Below are positions 36,280 to 49,587 of a stretch of 64,000 nucleotides of DNA, in pieces (position 1 is the stretch's first letter; each line of letters begins with the position of its first letter). The stretch is taken from contig NC_045139.1 in NCBI RefSeq assembly GCF_008831285.2, positions 19,422,892 to 19,486,891 of the forward strand, read 5' to 3'. The notes beneath the pieces were generated by a model. The model searched no databases and was not told where the DNA came from. It was given only the letters and a program-made list of their open reading frames with translations. The stretch comes from Nymphaea colorata. Lineage: Eukaryota > Streptophyta > Magnoliopsida > Nymphaeales > Nymphaeaceae. A program made the translations under genes and the position numbers.

Positions 36280-36385
36280 GCATGGTGATTGCGATGTTGG
36301 CTCGGTTCAATCAGAAAACACTGCTCAGAACAGCTGAGTCGTGTACTTTGATTGAGCCGTGCCAATATCACAGTACTTGTCTCTC
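36280..36385 (+). ncRNA. MIR171: MIR171 microRNA precursor
   Basis: The 3' arm holds miR171 at 36349-36369; its first 20 nt read TGATTGAGCCGTGCCAATAT, identical to the conserved plant family. The 5' arm holds miR171* at 36295-36315 (TGTTGGCTCGGTTCAATCAG...). Pairing of 36293-36313 with 36349-36369 is complete except for one U-U mismatch and two G-U wobbles, and the duplex has 2-nt 3' overhangs at both ends, exactly as DCL1 leaves it. The loop is 33 nt (36316-36348), with a weaker stem below. miR171 directs cleavage of mRNAs of HAM/SCL6-type GRAS transcription factors that control meristem and branching. No such target is in this window. A (CT)n run follows at 36380-36399. Arm and overhang evidence make the call firm; primary transcript limits are unknown. 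Confidence 0.95.
36349..36369 (+). ncRNA. miR171: Mature miR171
   Basis: 21 nt on the 3' arm, starting with U as expected for AGO1 loading. Core TTGAGCCGTGCCAATATC matches the widespread family sequence. The 3-nt shifted form beginning TTGAGCCGTG (36352 on) is also possible, since TCAC follows. Confidence 0.93.
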
Positions 36386-39300
36386 TCTCTCTCTCTCTCC
36401 ATTACAGGGAAGTGCAGAATTAGACAGACCGCCCCCTCGTTCTCACATTGACGTTGTTTTCATCGTTTTTCTTTCTTCTTTTTTCGCACTTTCTTACGCT
36501 CTTTTTGCAGGTTTCTTTCTTGAAGATCAACGTGTTAAGTTCTTTTTGCTGTTCCTGTGTCTCAAGAAGGGTTGAGCTGCCTGCAGAGAATAACTTTTTT
36601 GTTGCCATCTTCACTATCCTCTCAACGGACGAAGAGAGACAGGGAGAGAGCGAGAGGAAATAAATGAGGGGGGTGAGGGACGGAGGGTCTCTTTAATGAG
36701 GGTAGTAAATGTTATTCGGCGCGGTTGAAAGAATAGAAACTGTCGGCATTTAAACAAAGGTGACCACGCATTTATAATGGCAGTCAGACAAAGATTCCTC
36801 TACTGCAGACCCTCATTACTTCCACCAGTAACTCCCTTTCTTCCTCTCCCTCTCTCTCTCTCTCACGCACACATTTACTCACTTGTTTAAAAGTCTTTTT
36901 GGAATTAAAGACTACTCACACTTACTGGCTGTTTCTACCTCTTTCTTGATGATGACAAGAAGTTCTTAGTTGCTACCGAACAAGCGAATGCTCTCGCTTT
37001 TACCTTTCCTTGAGTTGCTTTTCACACCTCTTCATTGCCGTGTAGGACGAAGGTGGTTGATACGTAAAGAAGAAAACTTGGTGCAGTTACAGGGGTTGGT
37101 GAGGAAGATGCATGATGCAATCCTTTTGAGGAACGAAGTCTTAATTACGCTGTCGCGTCATAGTCTGTTTCTAATCCAGACTGAAACTCTGCTTTATGAA
37201 TCTTCCAACTCGGTTGTTGGTTCATCTCTCTGCTTACAGCTTGGAACGTTATGGTTGGACTTGGGCAACTCTTCGAATCCTTGAGCTTGAATGCTTTAAT
37301 TCTTTTGTCTACTTCCAACTCCGTTTGTTGTTGGTATGCCCATGTAGCAAAAGTTGCAACTTTCAGTTGATGCATTTGCCAATTCAAGCTCTTCTTTTCC
37401 CTGCAGCGTCGTTAAAAATATCAAATTAGTTACATTATCAAATCTAGAAATCTTTTGAAAAAAAGTCGTCCTTCTTCCTTTTTTTTTTCCTCCATCTGCT
37501 TTCACCACCCACTTTTCTGGTGACTTGTGTAACGCGTCGTGACGTATAACATTCCATTTAGTACAAGCCCCACTTTAATCTGGTTCATGCCATGAGTACT
37601 TAGCTAAAGAATTCAAAGTATCTACTCACATTATTTCAGATACTGGTAAGAACCGATCTTGAAACCCATAAATTATTACATCTTTTTCCTCTTGGAGGAT
37701 GAGGAACCCTTCAAGAAGAAAAACCTTGAGTGAGCCCCGATCATCAGGGCCTATGAAGAGAACGCCATGTTTCAAAACATGGTGCAATTTGTCAAGCTTG
37801 CATCTGCAGTTGCATTGGTTCACTAATATAAAGCAAAGCATACACACTTGGAGCCTTCTCATTGTTTCTTTTTCACATTCTGTAGTTAGATCACGAGACA
37901 AGAAGATCAGGAAAAAGCACTAATGCTAGGAACATTTGATAAACCTCTTACATAGCAAGTTAATCACTCTCACACTTTCCATTGGTAGGGCAACATATAA
38001 TTGTCTCTTAACATAGATCACATTCGATCCCTGCAGCATATGTACCTTTCTCATTGTCCCTCGCATGTTTCTTTGATAATCCATTGCCTGGCATATTAAG
38101 CATAATCCTTCCAATGCGGACCTAACCAATCATAGGCCCAAACTCAACCTCTTTTAACTTGGTCTCTACTCAGCCCCTTAAACGTAAGGACATATACAGC
38201 TCTTATTGGCACATACATAACCAAGTCCACCATTTGGGCAAGATTGGAGACCAATGGATGAGGATAAAAGGTAGGATACTTGAGCACTCAACTGATGGCA
38301 GAATGAAATACTCCTCTTGCCCACCCAAAATACCATGCGAGAATCCTAATTTGAGAATCAAAACAGGCTCTTTCACCGTAGTTTTCATGTTAAAACCAGG
38401 TTTGTCACATTCGTTACACGTGATCCGGAGAAGAGAATTCTCTTCTAATGCGGGTACGATGATGAACAGAGCGTAGGACCTTAGAGTGTAAAAGCTTCAC
38501 CTAGATTAATGCTCTGACACCTTGGTCGGCCTCTCTCACATTTAAAAGAAAGAAGTTAGATTTCTGCTTTTAAGAGTTGCGTTGGGCTCGAGCTGCAGTG
38601 GCAAATTTCAAATGTTTTCAAACGCTGCAGTTGATGAATCACAATTAGACAAAATAAACAAACATCAAACCGCATAATTCTTTTGTTGGTCCTCGTTGGC
38701 AAACTAGGATTAGGCAGATGCTTGTATCCTAAGCCACAAATCGTTAACTATTAGCCTCTTTTAATGGCATCCATATATCTGCCTCCTACCCAAATAGTGA
38801 AAGCTCTTGTTCATGGAGTCAAGAGACTTGGGTGCAGATAAAAGAAAACTCTACAATTGCAACTCGCAAGCTCTTGATCATCTGTTATCTTCAAGTAAAA
38901 GCTCTGCTAGTTCGTATAATCAACGTCTCCTTATTGCATCACATCTCATCGCTTCAATAAGTGTTCTTTGTTTTTTGATTCTTTCAACAAAAGAATCTGA
39001 ACGTATAATACTATTGCTCTGCATTATTATTGATGATGGCTAACAGAAAATGAGTACGAGGAAAGATTTCGAAAAGATGCATCACATGAAGTTTGCAAGA
39101 GCGAATAGCAATAGTACTAACGTATTAAATACGCTAGAGGGGCGAGTATGCAGATTGTATTTATTTTTGCAAAATAAATATATTTCTACGATTGATATTT
39201 AATTAGACCGAGGAATCAAAAGGAAAACCCATCTCGGGAATGCGAATCGTTAATCAGCCAGACTTAACCGGTTCCCTTCTTCTCATAGTAACCTTGGTGT

Positions 39301-40791
39301 TTAGATGGAAAGAAGCTTACATTTAAACCTATACAATCTAATGATTTTATGAAGGCCAATCCACATATGGACATTGTTATCTACAAATTTCGGAGTATGA
39401 AAAATATTCATATTGCTGCATGCATTGGGCTGCGTGTAAGAGGCTGGAGAATCCGGACGGCCAGAGAAATCTACGTCATGTACTCATGTGCTCAACCGGT
39501 CCCAAGGAACGGCCTTTTCACCCTTTTTCTCTATTTTTTGTTTTTTCTTAAGCAAAATTAATCACCTTCAACCTATGGTTAATGGATTTTAGAGATTGTT
39601 GGGAACCTAGAAAACCAGTCCAAACATTAGACAGTTTTTACTCATTTCTTATATATACAATTTACCTTCTTGAGGCAGAGCGAGGCCAAGCACTTGCTAT
39701 GGTAAAACAAGGTTCTGCTCAGACACTACGATTTCCATGGTATTGTTGAAAAGAATAATTATGTAACCAGAACATGCTTACAAACATGTAAATGGACATG
39801 AAACTCCTTTTTTTGGGATATGTACAATGAATTTTAAAACCAAACGGATGGCTAATCCACACATTTAAAACATCAATTTTTATAAGCCAAACGGATGACT
39901 AATCCACATACTTAAAACAACAATTTTTATATATTCATAATGTTATGGACGTAGAAATGATATATCATAAAAAACGAACCAGTCCCAATTTTTTCATCCT
40001 CTTCTCCCTCTCTCTCTCTTTCTTTACAGTCATCCATCTCGCTACAGGATTTGTAGGTTTCAGAAAGCGATTTTACTCATTTTCCACATATGTGTGTGTG
40101 TGTGTGTGTACGCGAGTGTTAAACTGCAGGTTCAGTAGGCTGGGTGCTGTAAGAAGACATACGGAAGACTGAAATGTTCAATGTTCTAGGCTTCTTAAAG
40201 AGTTGGTACATAACAAAATATAAACAAATCATTCTGCAGTTATTACATTTGCAAGCCTATACACCTCATCTTGGAAATAATTACATTGATTGAATTTGAG
40301 ATTTTTGGAAGGATGACAAGAGAGATGGAGACGATGCACTTGAATGTCATAAATCATCCATTTTTTGTAGCTCTTCATGGGATTACCTAGAGACCTGCCA
40401 TCGTAGATGAGGATAAAACTCAGTATGGAGTATGGTCCTCCACAATGTGAACTAAAAAATAACAGCATTGCTCACATAGTGATCATAGTAGTACCCTAAA
40501 AAAACATATTTACATGGGTAACAAACAAAATGTTACATGATAAGACAAAAAATCCGTACATTTATGTGTCAATAACAATAAAATGTAAAAGTGGACTAAA
40601 GGTCATGATTTTTTCAGAAAAACTATGACATATCAATAAATTCTGGCCGAGGCTTTTTAGAACATCAATCAACGTGGGTAAAAGAAAAAAAAGACTTCAG
40701 ATATGCCATTTGGAATATAGTAACTAATGATAACACTATGTGAAACGAACGAAGATAAAAAAAGTTTGGGTGCCACATAGATCTGCTAATG
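36386..40791. other. Intergenic downstream of MIR171
   Basis: 36386 to about 37500 may include the rest of the pri-miR171 transcript; several ORFs of 70-105 codons here show no family resemblance. A 47-bp tandem repeat lies at 39840-39933 and a (TG)n run at 40090-40109. The end nearest 40791 is probably 3' UTR of the CNNM gene. No further gene is supported. Confidence 0.45.
39840..39933. repeat. 47-bp tandem repeat, two copies
   Basis: Unit starts CCAAACGGATG and includes CTAATCCACA and CAATTTTTATA; copies at 39840-39886 and 39887-39933 with a few changes. Noncoding. Confidence 0.8.
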
Positions 40792-43700
40792 TTACACCAC
40801 TGATAAATAAACATGTAACAGCCATGGTCCACTTACTTGAATGGAAGACGGTGATAAACGACCTTGCACTGCATTGTTCACTGGCGAAGATGTGACAGAC
40901 TTGTCGGGAGAGAAAGTCTGAGTAGGTCGCTGGCCTGGCACACGAACATAAGAGGAAGTGGGTGACTGCGATGGAGGAGATTGATTATAAGAGGAAAGTG
41001 GTGAAGCCCCTGGAGTTCTGCGTGGTAATGAAGGAAACTGTGCAGCTTTAGGTGATTTCGGTGATGATTTTCTTGGAGGCAGCATATTGATTGTGATCCT
41101 GTAAGCAAATGAGATTCCCTTATCACGCAAAATGCATAGTTTAACTGGAGAAAGGCTAGAAGAGAAGCAGCAGAACTCACTTGTTGTGGACGTCAACGTA
41201 TTCATCGGTTTCATCTAATATCTCCTCCTGCATGAGCAAGAAAAGTACTGTGCTTGAAGAGGGTATGACAACACAATAAAGTTCTAGATTCATGGTTGGA
41301 GAGGGCGTTTTGTTCAGAAGAAAATTGTGCTCTTAGAACACGTTTCCAAAATGTCATGTTCTTATTCCAAAACATATGGTCCGATTATGGATATTGCTCC
41401 TACTAAAAGCAACAATCAAATGTTGGACATTATAACCACATTCCTTGAAACAAGAACCTGGTGTTTTTGAAACATTCATTTTATGAACATATGTACACCA
41501 ACTTCCAAACACACAATATTCTTCCCACAAAATGCCCTCGTAGATGCATACAAAAGAGAAACAAATACGGTAGTAGCAAACTCAGTCCCATGATCTTGCA
41601 AAAAAAAAAAAAAGGATTCCTTGACCAGACAAATATGAAACTGGTTAACACATAGTCCTGCATTCTTAACTCTAAATGCATCATCATGTTCTCTATGGAA
41701 TATTCCTGACGTTCTTTTTTCATTTTATCAAGCATTAAACATGAGATTGCAAAAAACCTTCTAACCAACACAATAGATGATATATCCAGTTAGACCTTAA
41801 AACAATCAGAATAGCGGAAAGTCCATAAATATAGGAAGTGTGCACTAAAGCAGACAGACAAAAGATGAACACACATAATTTAAAGGTGTTATCCAGTTAA
41901 TCTCCACCAATATAGCATAGTATTACTATCAATCAATTCAAGATATCTCATATTTATCTAGTGGTTATAACGATTACACTTTTGCCAGGCAAGTTCATGG
42001 CACCAATTACTATCTACTCATTTTCCTTCTGTGGAGAACCTTGAGGAGCAGATGACATAATACAAAATATAGAATAAGAAACAATACTGAAAAAAAAAAC
42101 TGGTTTTCTAGTGCCATTTTGCAACAAAATACCCTACCTTAAGCATACCTTTTTCAGTCAATTCCACGGTATAAATGATAGTAATGAAATCCCATTTTTA
42201 ATAAAATTTTTGTAATATCTATTCAATTTTCTTTCTGTGAGAAACCTTGAGAAGTAGTCAACATATAGAACATGGAAAAAGAAACAATACCGAAAGCAAA
42301 TAAACACTACTTTCAACAATTTGCACTTTATCTGGCATTCTGTTGGCATTTGAAAATATCTAGACAAAATATGAGTATCAAAAGGTTTGCCATATTTAGG
42401 ATTATGATACCTTACTAGAATATATCAATACCAAGAAGAAAAGAATATTGGCATGTGATTTCTTGTGGGTGATACTGATAGTTCCGTGGCTCAATAATTC
42501 CAAGAATACTCAATCCACGTACAATGACATGAAAAAAAATATTTGTTTGGACATTTCAGTCGAGCATACCTGTAATAGTTCCTCCATAACATCCTCCATC
42601 GTTATTATTCCAATAACTTCCTCATCTTCTGGGAAACTGGGAAGGGATTCCGAATTGACATCAAGAATGTCATTTTCACCAGCTCGTTCCCATTTTCTTG
42701 GTTGCACAGCCGTTTCTCCATGCCTTTCTGTACCAACTTTTGATGCAGGGCTGCGCATTCCAGTTGTACTAGGATACCCTGAGCATACAGTAATTTGTTC
42801 AAGTTGAGTAGATCGAGACCCATCTGCAAAATCAAATCATCAATGGGTTAAAAAAATGCATCGTCTCCAATGTGAGAAAAAAAATCACCCTTCATAGATG
42901 TCTTACTATGACAGAAAAGTAGACTGTGTGCAAAAAAAGGCAAAACCATATGTGGCTGGAGTACTCTGATAATGATAAAGCTCTATTCATCTTGCTGACA
43001 GTTGTTTCAATTTTCTCATCATGAAAAGTACTTTTGAGAGGTCAACTGAGGTAGCAATTCGTGTATCAAACATACATACAATCAAACTAACTGCTCTCCC
43101 CTCCCAACCACCACCACCATCGAATATATGATGAAGTCTCTGTGGATCAAGTTAGTCCAGATCTTGTTTTATTAAGAGAAAATATCATCATACAATCAGA
43201 TTTGATCTAACTGTGTTGACCTAATCAGCTCAGGCCTGATAACCACAAATGTCATTTACAAGTGATTTTCATTTCCAAGGAAGAGCATAAATGATAGTAA
43301 TGGTACATCACCTTTCTTTTTATGTGCTAAAGTTTATGCATATCTGAACCTTACAATTGAATCTGATGAAAACCTAGATGGCACACTTTAAGTGCAGCTT
43401 CTTCTGTGTTTGCATGTGCACATCCATTTTTCCTACCTGCCTCAAGAGAATGTGAATTCATAGGCAGTTTCATCCAATACTCCCTGCCATTCATTGCCTT
43501 TAGGCATGATATTCACATGTTGCAGATGTTCACTATAGCCTCGTATTTGTCAATATTGAGAATAAAACTCAGTTGGACCAGCCTATCGGCATCAACATGA
43601 ATTTTTATACACCAGGCAGAGGCACTTCATTGCACGATCATGCAGATAGTACTTACATTGTCTCACACAAGTTCTTGTTATCCTCTGTTATAATTGTAAT

Positions 43701-46700
43701 AATCATCAATTCTCTCCTTTGCAATGGTTTTCAGTAAGATTATGTGGACTTTCAAATTAAGAGAATTCCTCCATTATAAAAAAAGGACATGGAGTTCTGG
43801 TTTTCTAACTTTAGGATAGAATATTCTTAAAGAAGGTGTTAGCATGTTTCTGAAGAAAAATATCAAATATGCAACACATTGGGCAATTCTGTTTTTGCAT
43901 GAAAAGAACATCTGCATCTATATACTATCACTATTAAATAGTGATAGGGTCTTAATCCTTACCATGAATTGCCTTCCCCTCAATGTCCCTTCTTTTCTTA
44001 TTGATGCCAACCCTACTCTCTAGCATCCTGGTTCTCCCGTTTATGTTTTCTGTGGGCTCCATTGTATCTTTGGAACATTTGACAACCACAGCCATGTGAC
44101 TATGGCCCTTCTGAAATTCATTTAGTAAGGAGTAAAGTGGCAGATACTCACGTACCCTATCAAAGAACAGATAATTAATTGTTTTCTATTTATTGTACCA
44201 CAAAAAAGGTAAAATTAAAATTACAGTTCAATTTACTTTTAACATATGTAATAAGAGAGTATACATCATGAAGAAAAATATCCATGCCCTAATAGGAGAG
44301 TAATTTATCTTAATTGTTATCATTGCTACATTGGTTTCACAGATGATATAGCAGACCTGTCGTCGGATTTCTTAACAAAAATCTACGTTACCAGCATAAA
44401 GTATCATTGGTTCTAGCAAGAGTAAGTTTTAGTAATAAGAAACCTTCTATATAGCCTACAAACATTCAAATATTATGAACAAAATTCCACCAGACCACAA
44501 AGATGGCAAGCACAACAGCTTTACGAGTAAGAATAAAAGTGGACAAATTTATAAAGAGGCTTCAAGGAAGGAAAAAAGGAGGAACCAGTTGGACAAATCT
44601 CACTAGCCTTAAGGTCACCTTATTAGAGATCCAAAAGCCCAGCCAACACTGTGTGGAAATGCCCAAAAGAGGCATCAATGGAGCGTGGCACCTTGCTTTT
44701 GGAAAATACGAGAAGCTAGGTCATTGTTGGTCCAATGTATGTCTCACAGTTCTCAAATCCGTAAGATTATATGAAAAAGAACATACAACAGCATATGAAG
44801 ATATAATACAATAAACAAAATAAGAATGACTTTCTGATCTACCTAGGTATCTTCCGGATAGTAACACTCCTAATAGGAACTTCATCTTCAGGGCGACAAG
44901 TAATTAGATTTTTTACCTGAAAACAAAAGGAAAGGTGAACAGATAGTGTGCAAGCACAATTTACTAATTTAGCACACATTTGCTCTTGCAGCATCCAGCA
45001 TCTTAAATAAAAAAGGATATTGAAATCATATAAAAGAAAAAACTTACAAGAATAAGTCCAACAACGTTAGTAGGATTTCCAGAGTATATAGGTACGCGAC
45101 TGTGACCTCGAGTCATTATCATACCCATTGTTTGCCTGAACAAATAATAGTTTTAAGAGCATGAAAAGGAAAAAATGTAGTGAAAAGTGAAGTATCCATT
45201 AGGTATCACAATACATGTCCAGTTTGGAGTTTATATCGAGAGAGAAAGTCTCAGCTATTGGTGTCATTGCATCTTTGGCAGTCTTCTGTGTTAGATCCAA
45301 CGCCCCGCTAATTATTGTTGTTTCATCATGAGTCAATTCACCTCCTTTTCCTGCCTACAGACAAGGACCATATATCAGAATTCCATTTGAGCATCTACCT
45401 AGACACTTTCTCTATTTCTGATATGCCAGTGCCGGTACAGTCACAAATAACAGCTGGTATGCAAGGATTGCCTAAATGCCAACCAGCTGCAGGATTATGA
45501 CCAATTGATCATTACGACTTCTAATGCGGTTCATTGCTAGTTACAGTTTGGCTTTACTCGTCCAGAAGATTAGGCAACCACTTACTAACAATTTTGAAAT
45601 CCAATGCTAACCTGTGATGGCAATCAACCTAGACCATTTGTGTTCATACTTGTTTTAAGTAATCTGGTGTCCTGGAGACAATTCAGCAAGAAGAAGTAAA
45701 CTCAAGATACAGAATCAAGATGTGTCCATCAGAAATACAGCAACATGTCCAATCTTGAAGGACACAGTTATCAAACAAAAAAAATGACTTTTTCACTAGA
45801 GAAAAGAAAATAACAATAAGGAGACATATCAACACAAAAACTTGTCAAGTTAGAGAACTGTTTCCAATAATCAACTAGTGTCTATAGCATGCTCATGACT
45901 GCCACAATTTCCATATATCAACAACTTAACCACATTTTACTTAGAAGCATTTGGAGTTTCCAATCTTGAAGGACACAGTTATCAAACAAAAAAGATGACT
46001 TTTCACTGGAGAAAAGAAAATAACAATAAGGAGACATATCAACACAAAAACTTTTCAAGTTAGAGAACTGTTTCCAATAATCAACTAGTGTCTATACTCT
46101 ATAGCATGCTCATGACTGCCACAATTTCCATATACCAACAACTTAGCCACATTTTACTTAGAAGCGTTTGGAGTTTCGTAGAGCATAGCAGCACCTTAGT
46201 TGTCTTAACATGTGCACGCCAACATGGTATTCATTACAACAATTACAGGTGAGCTAACACCATTTTAGATGATTGACGTACCTTTTAAACAAAAACCTAC
46301 ACAAATCCAGGTCTAAGGCTTTAATGGTATGGGAATCGGTTCCACCTTAAAAACTTGCTTTGCTACTACACATTTCATTCAAATATTGAACACTGAAACA
46401 AATTCTTCCCAACAGTTACATGTGTGCTTTACACCTCCTAATATGAATCTACATTCTTAAAATGGAAAAGGAAAAAGAAAAAATAACGGGAAACATAAGA
46501 CCAAATCAAGGCCTGTTAATACCAAGTTTCTTTCAAATATTGAGCTAAATAAATTCTTCGGGTTGCTGCAAAGAAAACATCAATAACAGTGAAAAAAAAT
46601 TGGAGATTTACCTCATTTCCATGCATATCAACAAGCGTCTTCAACTCAGCTCTTCTCAGAAGTACAAAATGTCCCTTTCCCAGCAGCCAGTCCAACAACT

Positions 46701-49587
46701 GCATAGATTAAGAAAGCTAAAACCTTTTTAACATTTTGAGCAATAACCTAGAGGAAGGACACCATTTAATGAAAATCTCCAAAACAAAGTAAAATGCATT
46801 GGTGTGATAGTTGTTCTGATGATAAATGATTCAAGAAGGTGGGGGAAAAAGGGAATGGAGCATTATATCAAGTCACAGAACTAAGACACAAGCCTGACAC
46901 AACCTCAAACAAAATGAAGACAATAAAATTGTTCTAAGTGAAAAAAAAAAAACTTTAATGGCAAGCTAGGAAAATAAAATACTTTAAGCACATACTTGTA
47001 GACAAGGACCCAGAATTCTGATACTCTAAAAATCCTAACATTCATAAAATCCTGGTTTTACAATTCATTGCTTCACACCTGTCTTCAATTTCTTTTCAAA
47101 CTTCAGGATTTTTGCCAACCTCAGATAAGAAAAATGCTGATGACAGACTATATTCAAACTGCTATTAGCAGCAGACCTATTTCCATCAATAATAGATAAA
47201 TAATGAAAGGCGGTACCGGTGCAGCTCTCCATGAAAGGAAGCAAGTGCACTCACTATAGCGCACAAATAAAAAGAAAGGTGTGAGAAGTATCTATGTTTC
47301 TTCAACTGCTGAATGCATGCTCAGAAATATTATATAAATATTTAAAATGGATGTTTGTTTCCTCAAATGCTTCTATTAAAACCTTAGCCTGACTAAAAAT
47401 TGTGGTTATCAAACATTTGACACTCCATGATGCAACTGAGAAGCCAAAACTGAACAATCTTCAAAAAAATTTGCTCCTGAAAAATAGGTTTAACAATTTT
47501 GAACTTGGAGGGATAATATTGGACCTGGAGTTTGTGAAATAAGTGTAGCATCCCAGAGGGGTTCATTTGTTTTGCAACAAAATAAAGAAGGATCCATAAT
47601 GAGTCGGATGGGTGCCAGTACCTGGCTGGTGCTAATCCCAAATTCCAGGGATAGTGTAAAGTCCCTGTTCACCAGTATCTAACCTGAATGACACATAGGT
47701 AGAAACATGGCTTTGAGATACCCAACTCAAAACAGAGTTACTTGTAATTCCAAGTAAAATTATATTTAAGCTCTCCTGCTATACAACCTGGAAAGAGCAT
47801 CCATTTTCTCAACTCAGTATATCTGCCTGCACTCTCTAGCAGATTGTTTTGCATAGTAACAACACTGGCTACAAACTTTTTGTCAATACATTGCCTGTCA
47901 AACACAACCAAATATGGAATGTGGAGGTATACAACTGATATTGATATTAGCTCACTTGAAGCATAATAAAATTGGTGATAGATTGGTACTGGACCCTTGT
48001 GTCATATTCCAGAAGAATATTGACAAGATGTCAAATATGAAACTCATGTTTTCTAGTTCTTCTACCTCTTACCTTTTTCTTAAGATATACCAAAGGGAGC
48101 AAATCCATTGGTAAGTTCAGTTATGTGCTCTGGGTTAGATAATAAGTAAAGATTCTGGAATCTTTACTATGAAAAAAAAAAAAAACCATCCGTCAAAACC
48201 AAATGATGCAATATTAGCTTGCATTAACGTGGATCACTGGTAATTAATTGAAGAAGACTTCTATGCGTTGAGATAATGCATGCCAGCCTTTATTTGCCGC
48301 CTGAGATAGCATTTACTGCTCTTTGCAATTGCTAACGTGTGAACAAAATCCACTTTCAGTACACATCTATCAACACATTGCTCATAGACAAGTATTTATA
48401 GAATTTAAGGATAGGTCTCTTATGAAGAATCAAAAGAACCAACAAAGAAAGAGTAGCAAATAGCCTGTGCAACAATTAAGGCACATCAATTGTACTTCAA
48501 AGAATTGAAACATAGAATAATACAGCAAAGACAATGCACTGGTAAGTCGATATACCTTACTGATTGGATATGTGATGGGCAGGAAGATCAACAGAAGCAC
48601 ACGAACAACAGAAGCAAGCTTCGCACCAATTTTCAATCCATAACGAGAGCACACTGCCTGAGGAATAATCTGGAACAACCCTATTTTTCACCAGTTTAGT
48701 CATGATTTTTCCCATATTCTAAAGTTTTTAAATTATCACGATATATGGAAGGTAGCTCAGATTTTGCTATCTCACAGCATTTGCAAACCCGCAATAAATA
48801 TTTTCTCATAGTATTCGAAACCACAGGCTATATTTGTTTGTCAAATAATTCATAATGAAAGTGAAAACCATGGGAAGAGGAAAATACCTCCCCAAATGCC
48901 AGAATCAAAGTCACTGACATCAAGATCGCACCCCAAGCGGGAAGAAGTGCATCAAGAAATATGGGGAGCGCCTGAACACATTAAAAAAATAACATACTAC
49001 GTCAACGATTAAAAAGAACAAAGAGAGCCCACCATGGGGACAACAAACCGGTTGCATTTTCTTACTTCCATTGCCAAAGAGTTGCAAACAAGCAACGTAC
49101 AAAGGAGCAGATGCTGATTCTTTACAACCGGAAGTATCTTCGCTGCAAAAAGCTCCAAACAAAACCACCAAAATTAGAAAGCTAACAAAATCTTGTCTGT
49201 ACTAAAATTTTCAAAGCCGAACAGCGGAACACGAGAAATCTAGACATGCACTTCCACTGCAATGATCCAACCGCACCACCAAAAGACCGAACACAATCAG
49301 CAAAATTGACAAAAATACAGAATAAGTGTAGGACCTTAAAATTCAGGCGATAACAATGAAAAATCACAAGAGAAAAGGACGAAAAAAAAAAGCCAAGAAC
49401 TAAAACCTGCATGTTTCCTGTCCTGGGGTTTGCCTGCCTTCATCAAGACTTCAAGATCGACGAGGCTCAATGACATGAGGCCCAGGGTAAGTCCGGACAT
49501 CAACCCGGCGAAGAGTACCAACCCTGTGCAAGTGAGAAGGTACACCCAGAACATGGGTTTGCAGCAAGGGACATCGTTGGCTGCCAT
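40792..49587 (-). CDS. CNNM/DUF21 domain and CBS domain membrane protein, 12 exons
   Basis: Plant member of the CNNM/CorC family, integral membrane proteins linked to divalent metal transport. Exons, minus order: 49587-49407, 49142-49066, 48971-48888, 48669-48556, 46698-46612, 45354-45215, 45135-45048, 44916-44843, 44156-43963, 42823-42570, 41227-41181, 41098-40837. All are GT-AG with matching phases, giving 534 codons. The DUF21 transmembrane domain covers residues about 12-150 ([60 protein letters not shown]). CBS modules follow: [12 protein letters not shown] to [20 protein letters not shown] (about 210-262), then [17 protein letters not shown] and [20 protein letters not shown] (about 415-434). 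A Ser/Pro-rich tail ends the protein. Family members in Arabidopsis are of similar length (At1g47330 type). After exon 12 a good donor (CAA|GTAAGT) exists but no convincing next exon; reading on adds 14 residues to a stop at 40792, used as the end here. An in-frame ATG at 49650 would lengthen the N-terminus by 21 residues. Confidence 0.9.
45749..46177. repeat. About 212-bp tandem duplication in CNNM intron 5
   Basis: Copy 1 is 45749-45960 and copy 2 is 45961-46177, starting CAATCTTGAAGGACACAG and ending TTTGGAGTTTC. They differ at few positions and by a short TATACTC-type insertion, so the duplication is fairly recent. It lies between exons 5 and 6 and does not touch coding sequence. Confidence 0.92.

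Noticed and set aside
36941-36965. miR172-like string CTTGATGATGA
   Set aside because: Diverges from miR172 after about 10 nt and has no pairing arm nearby.
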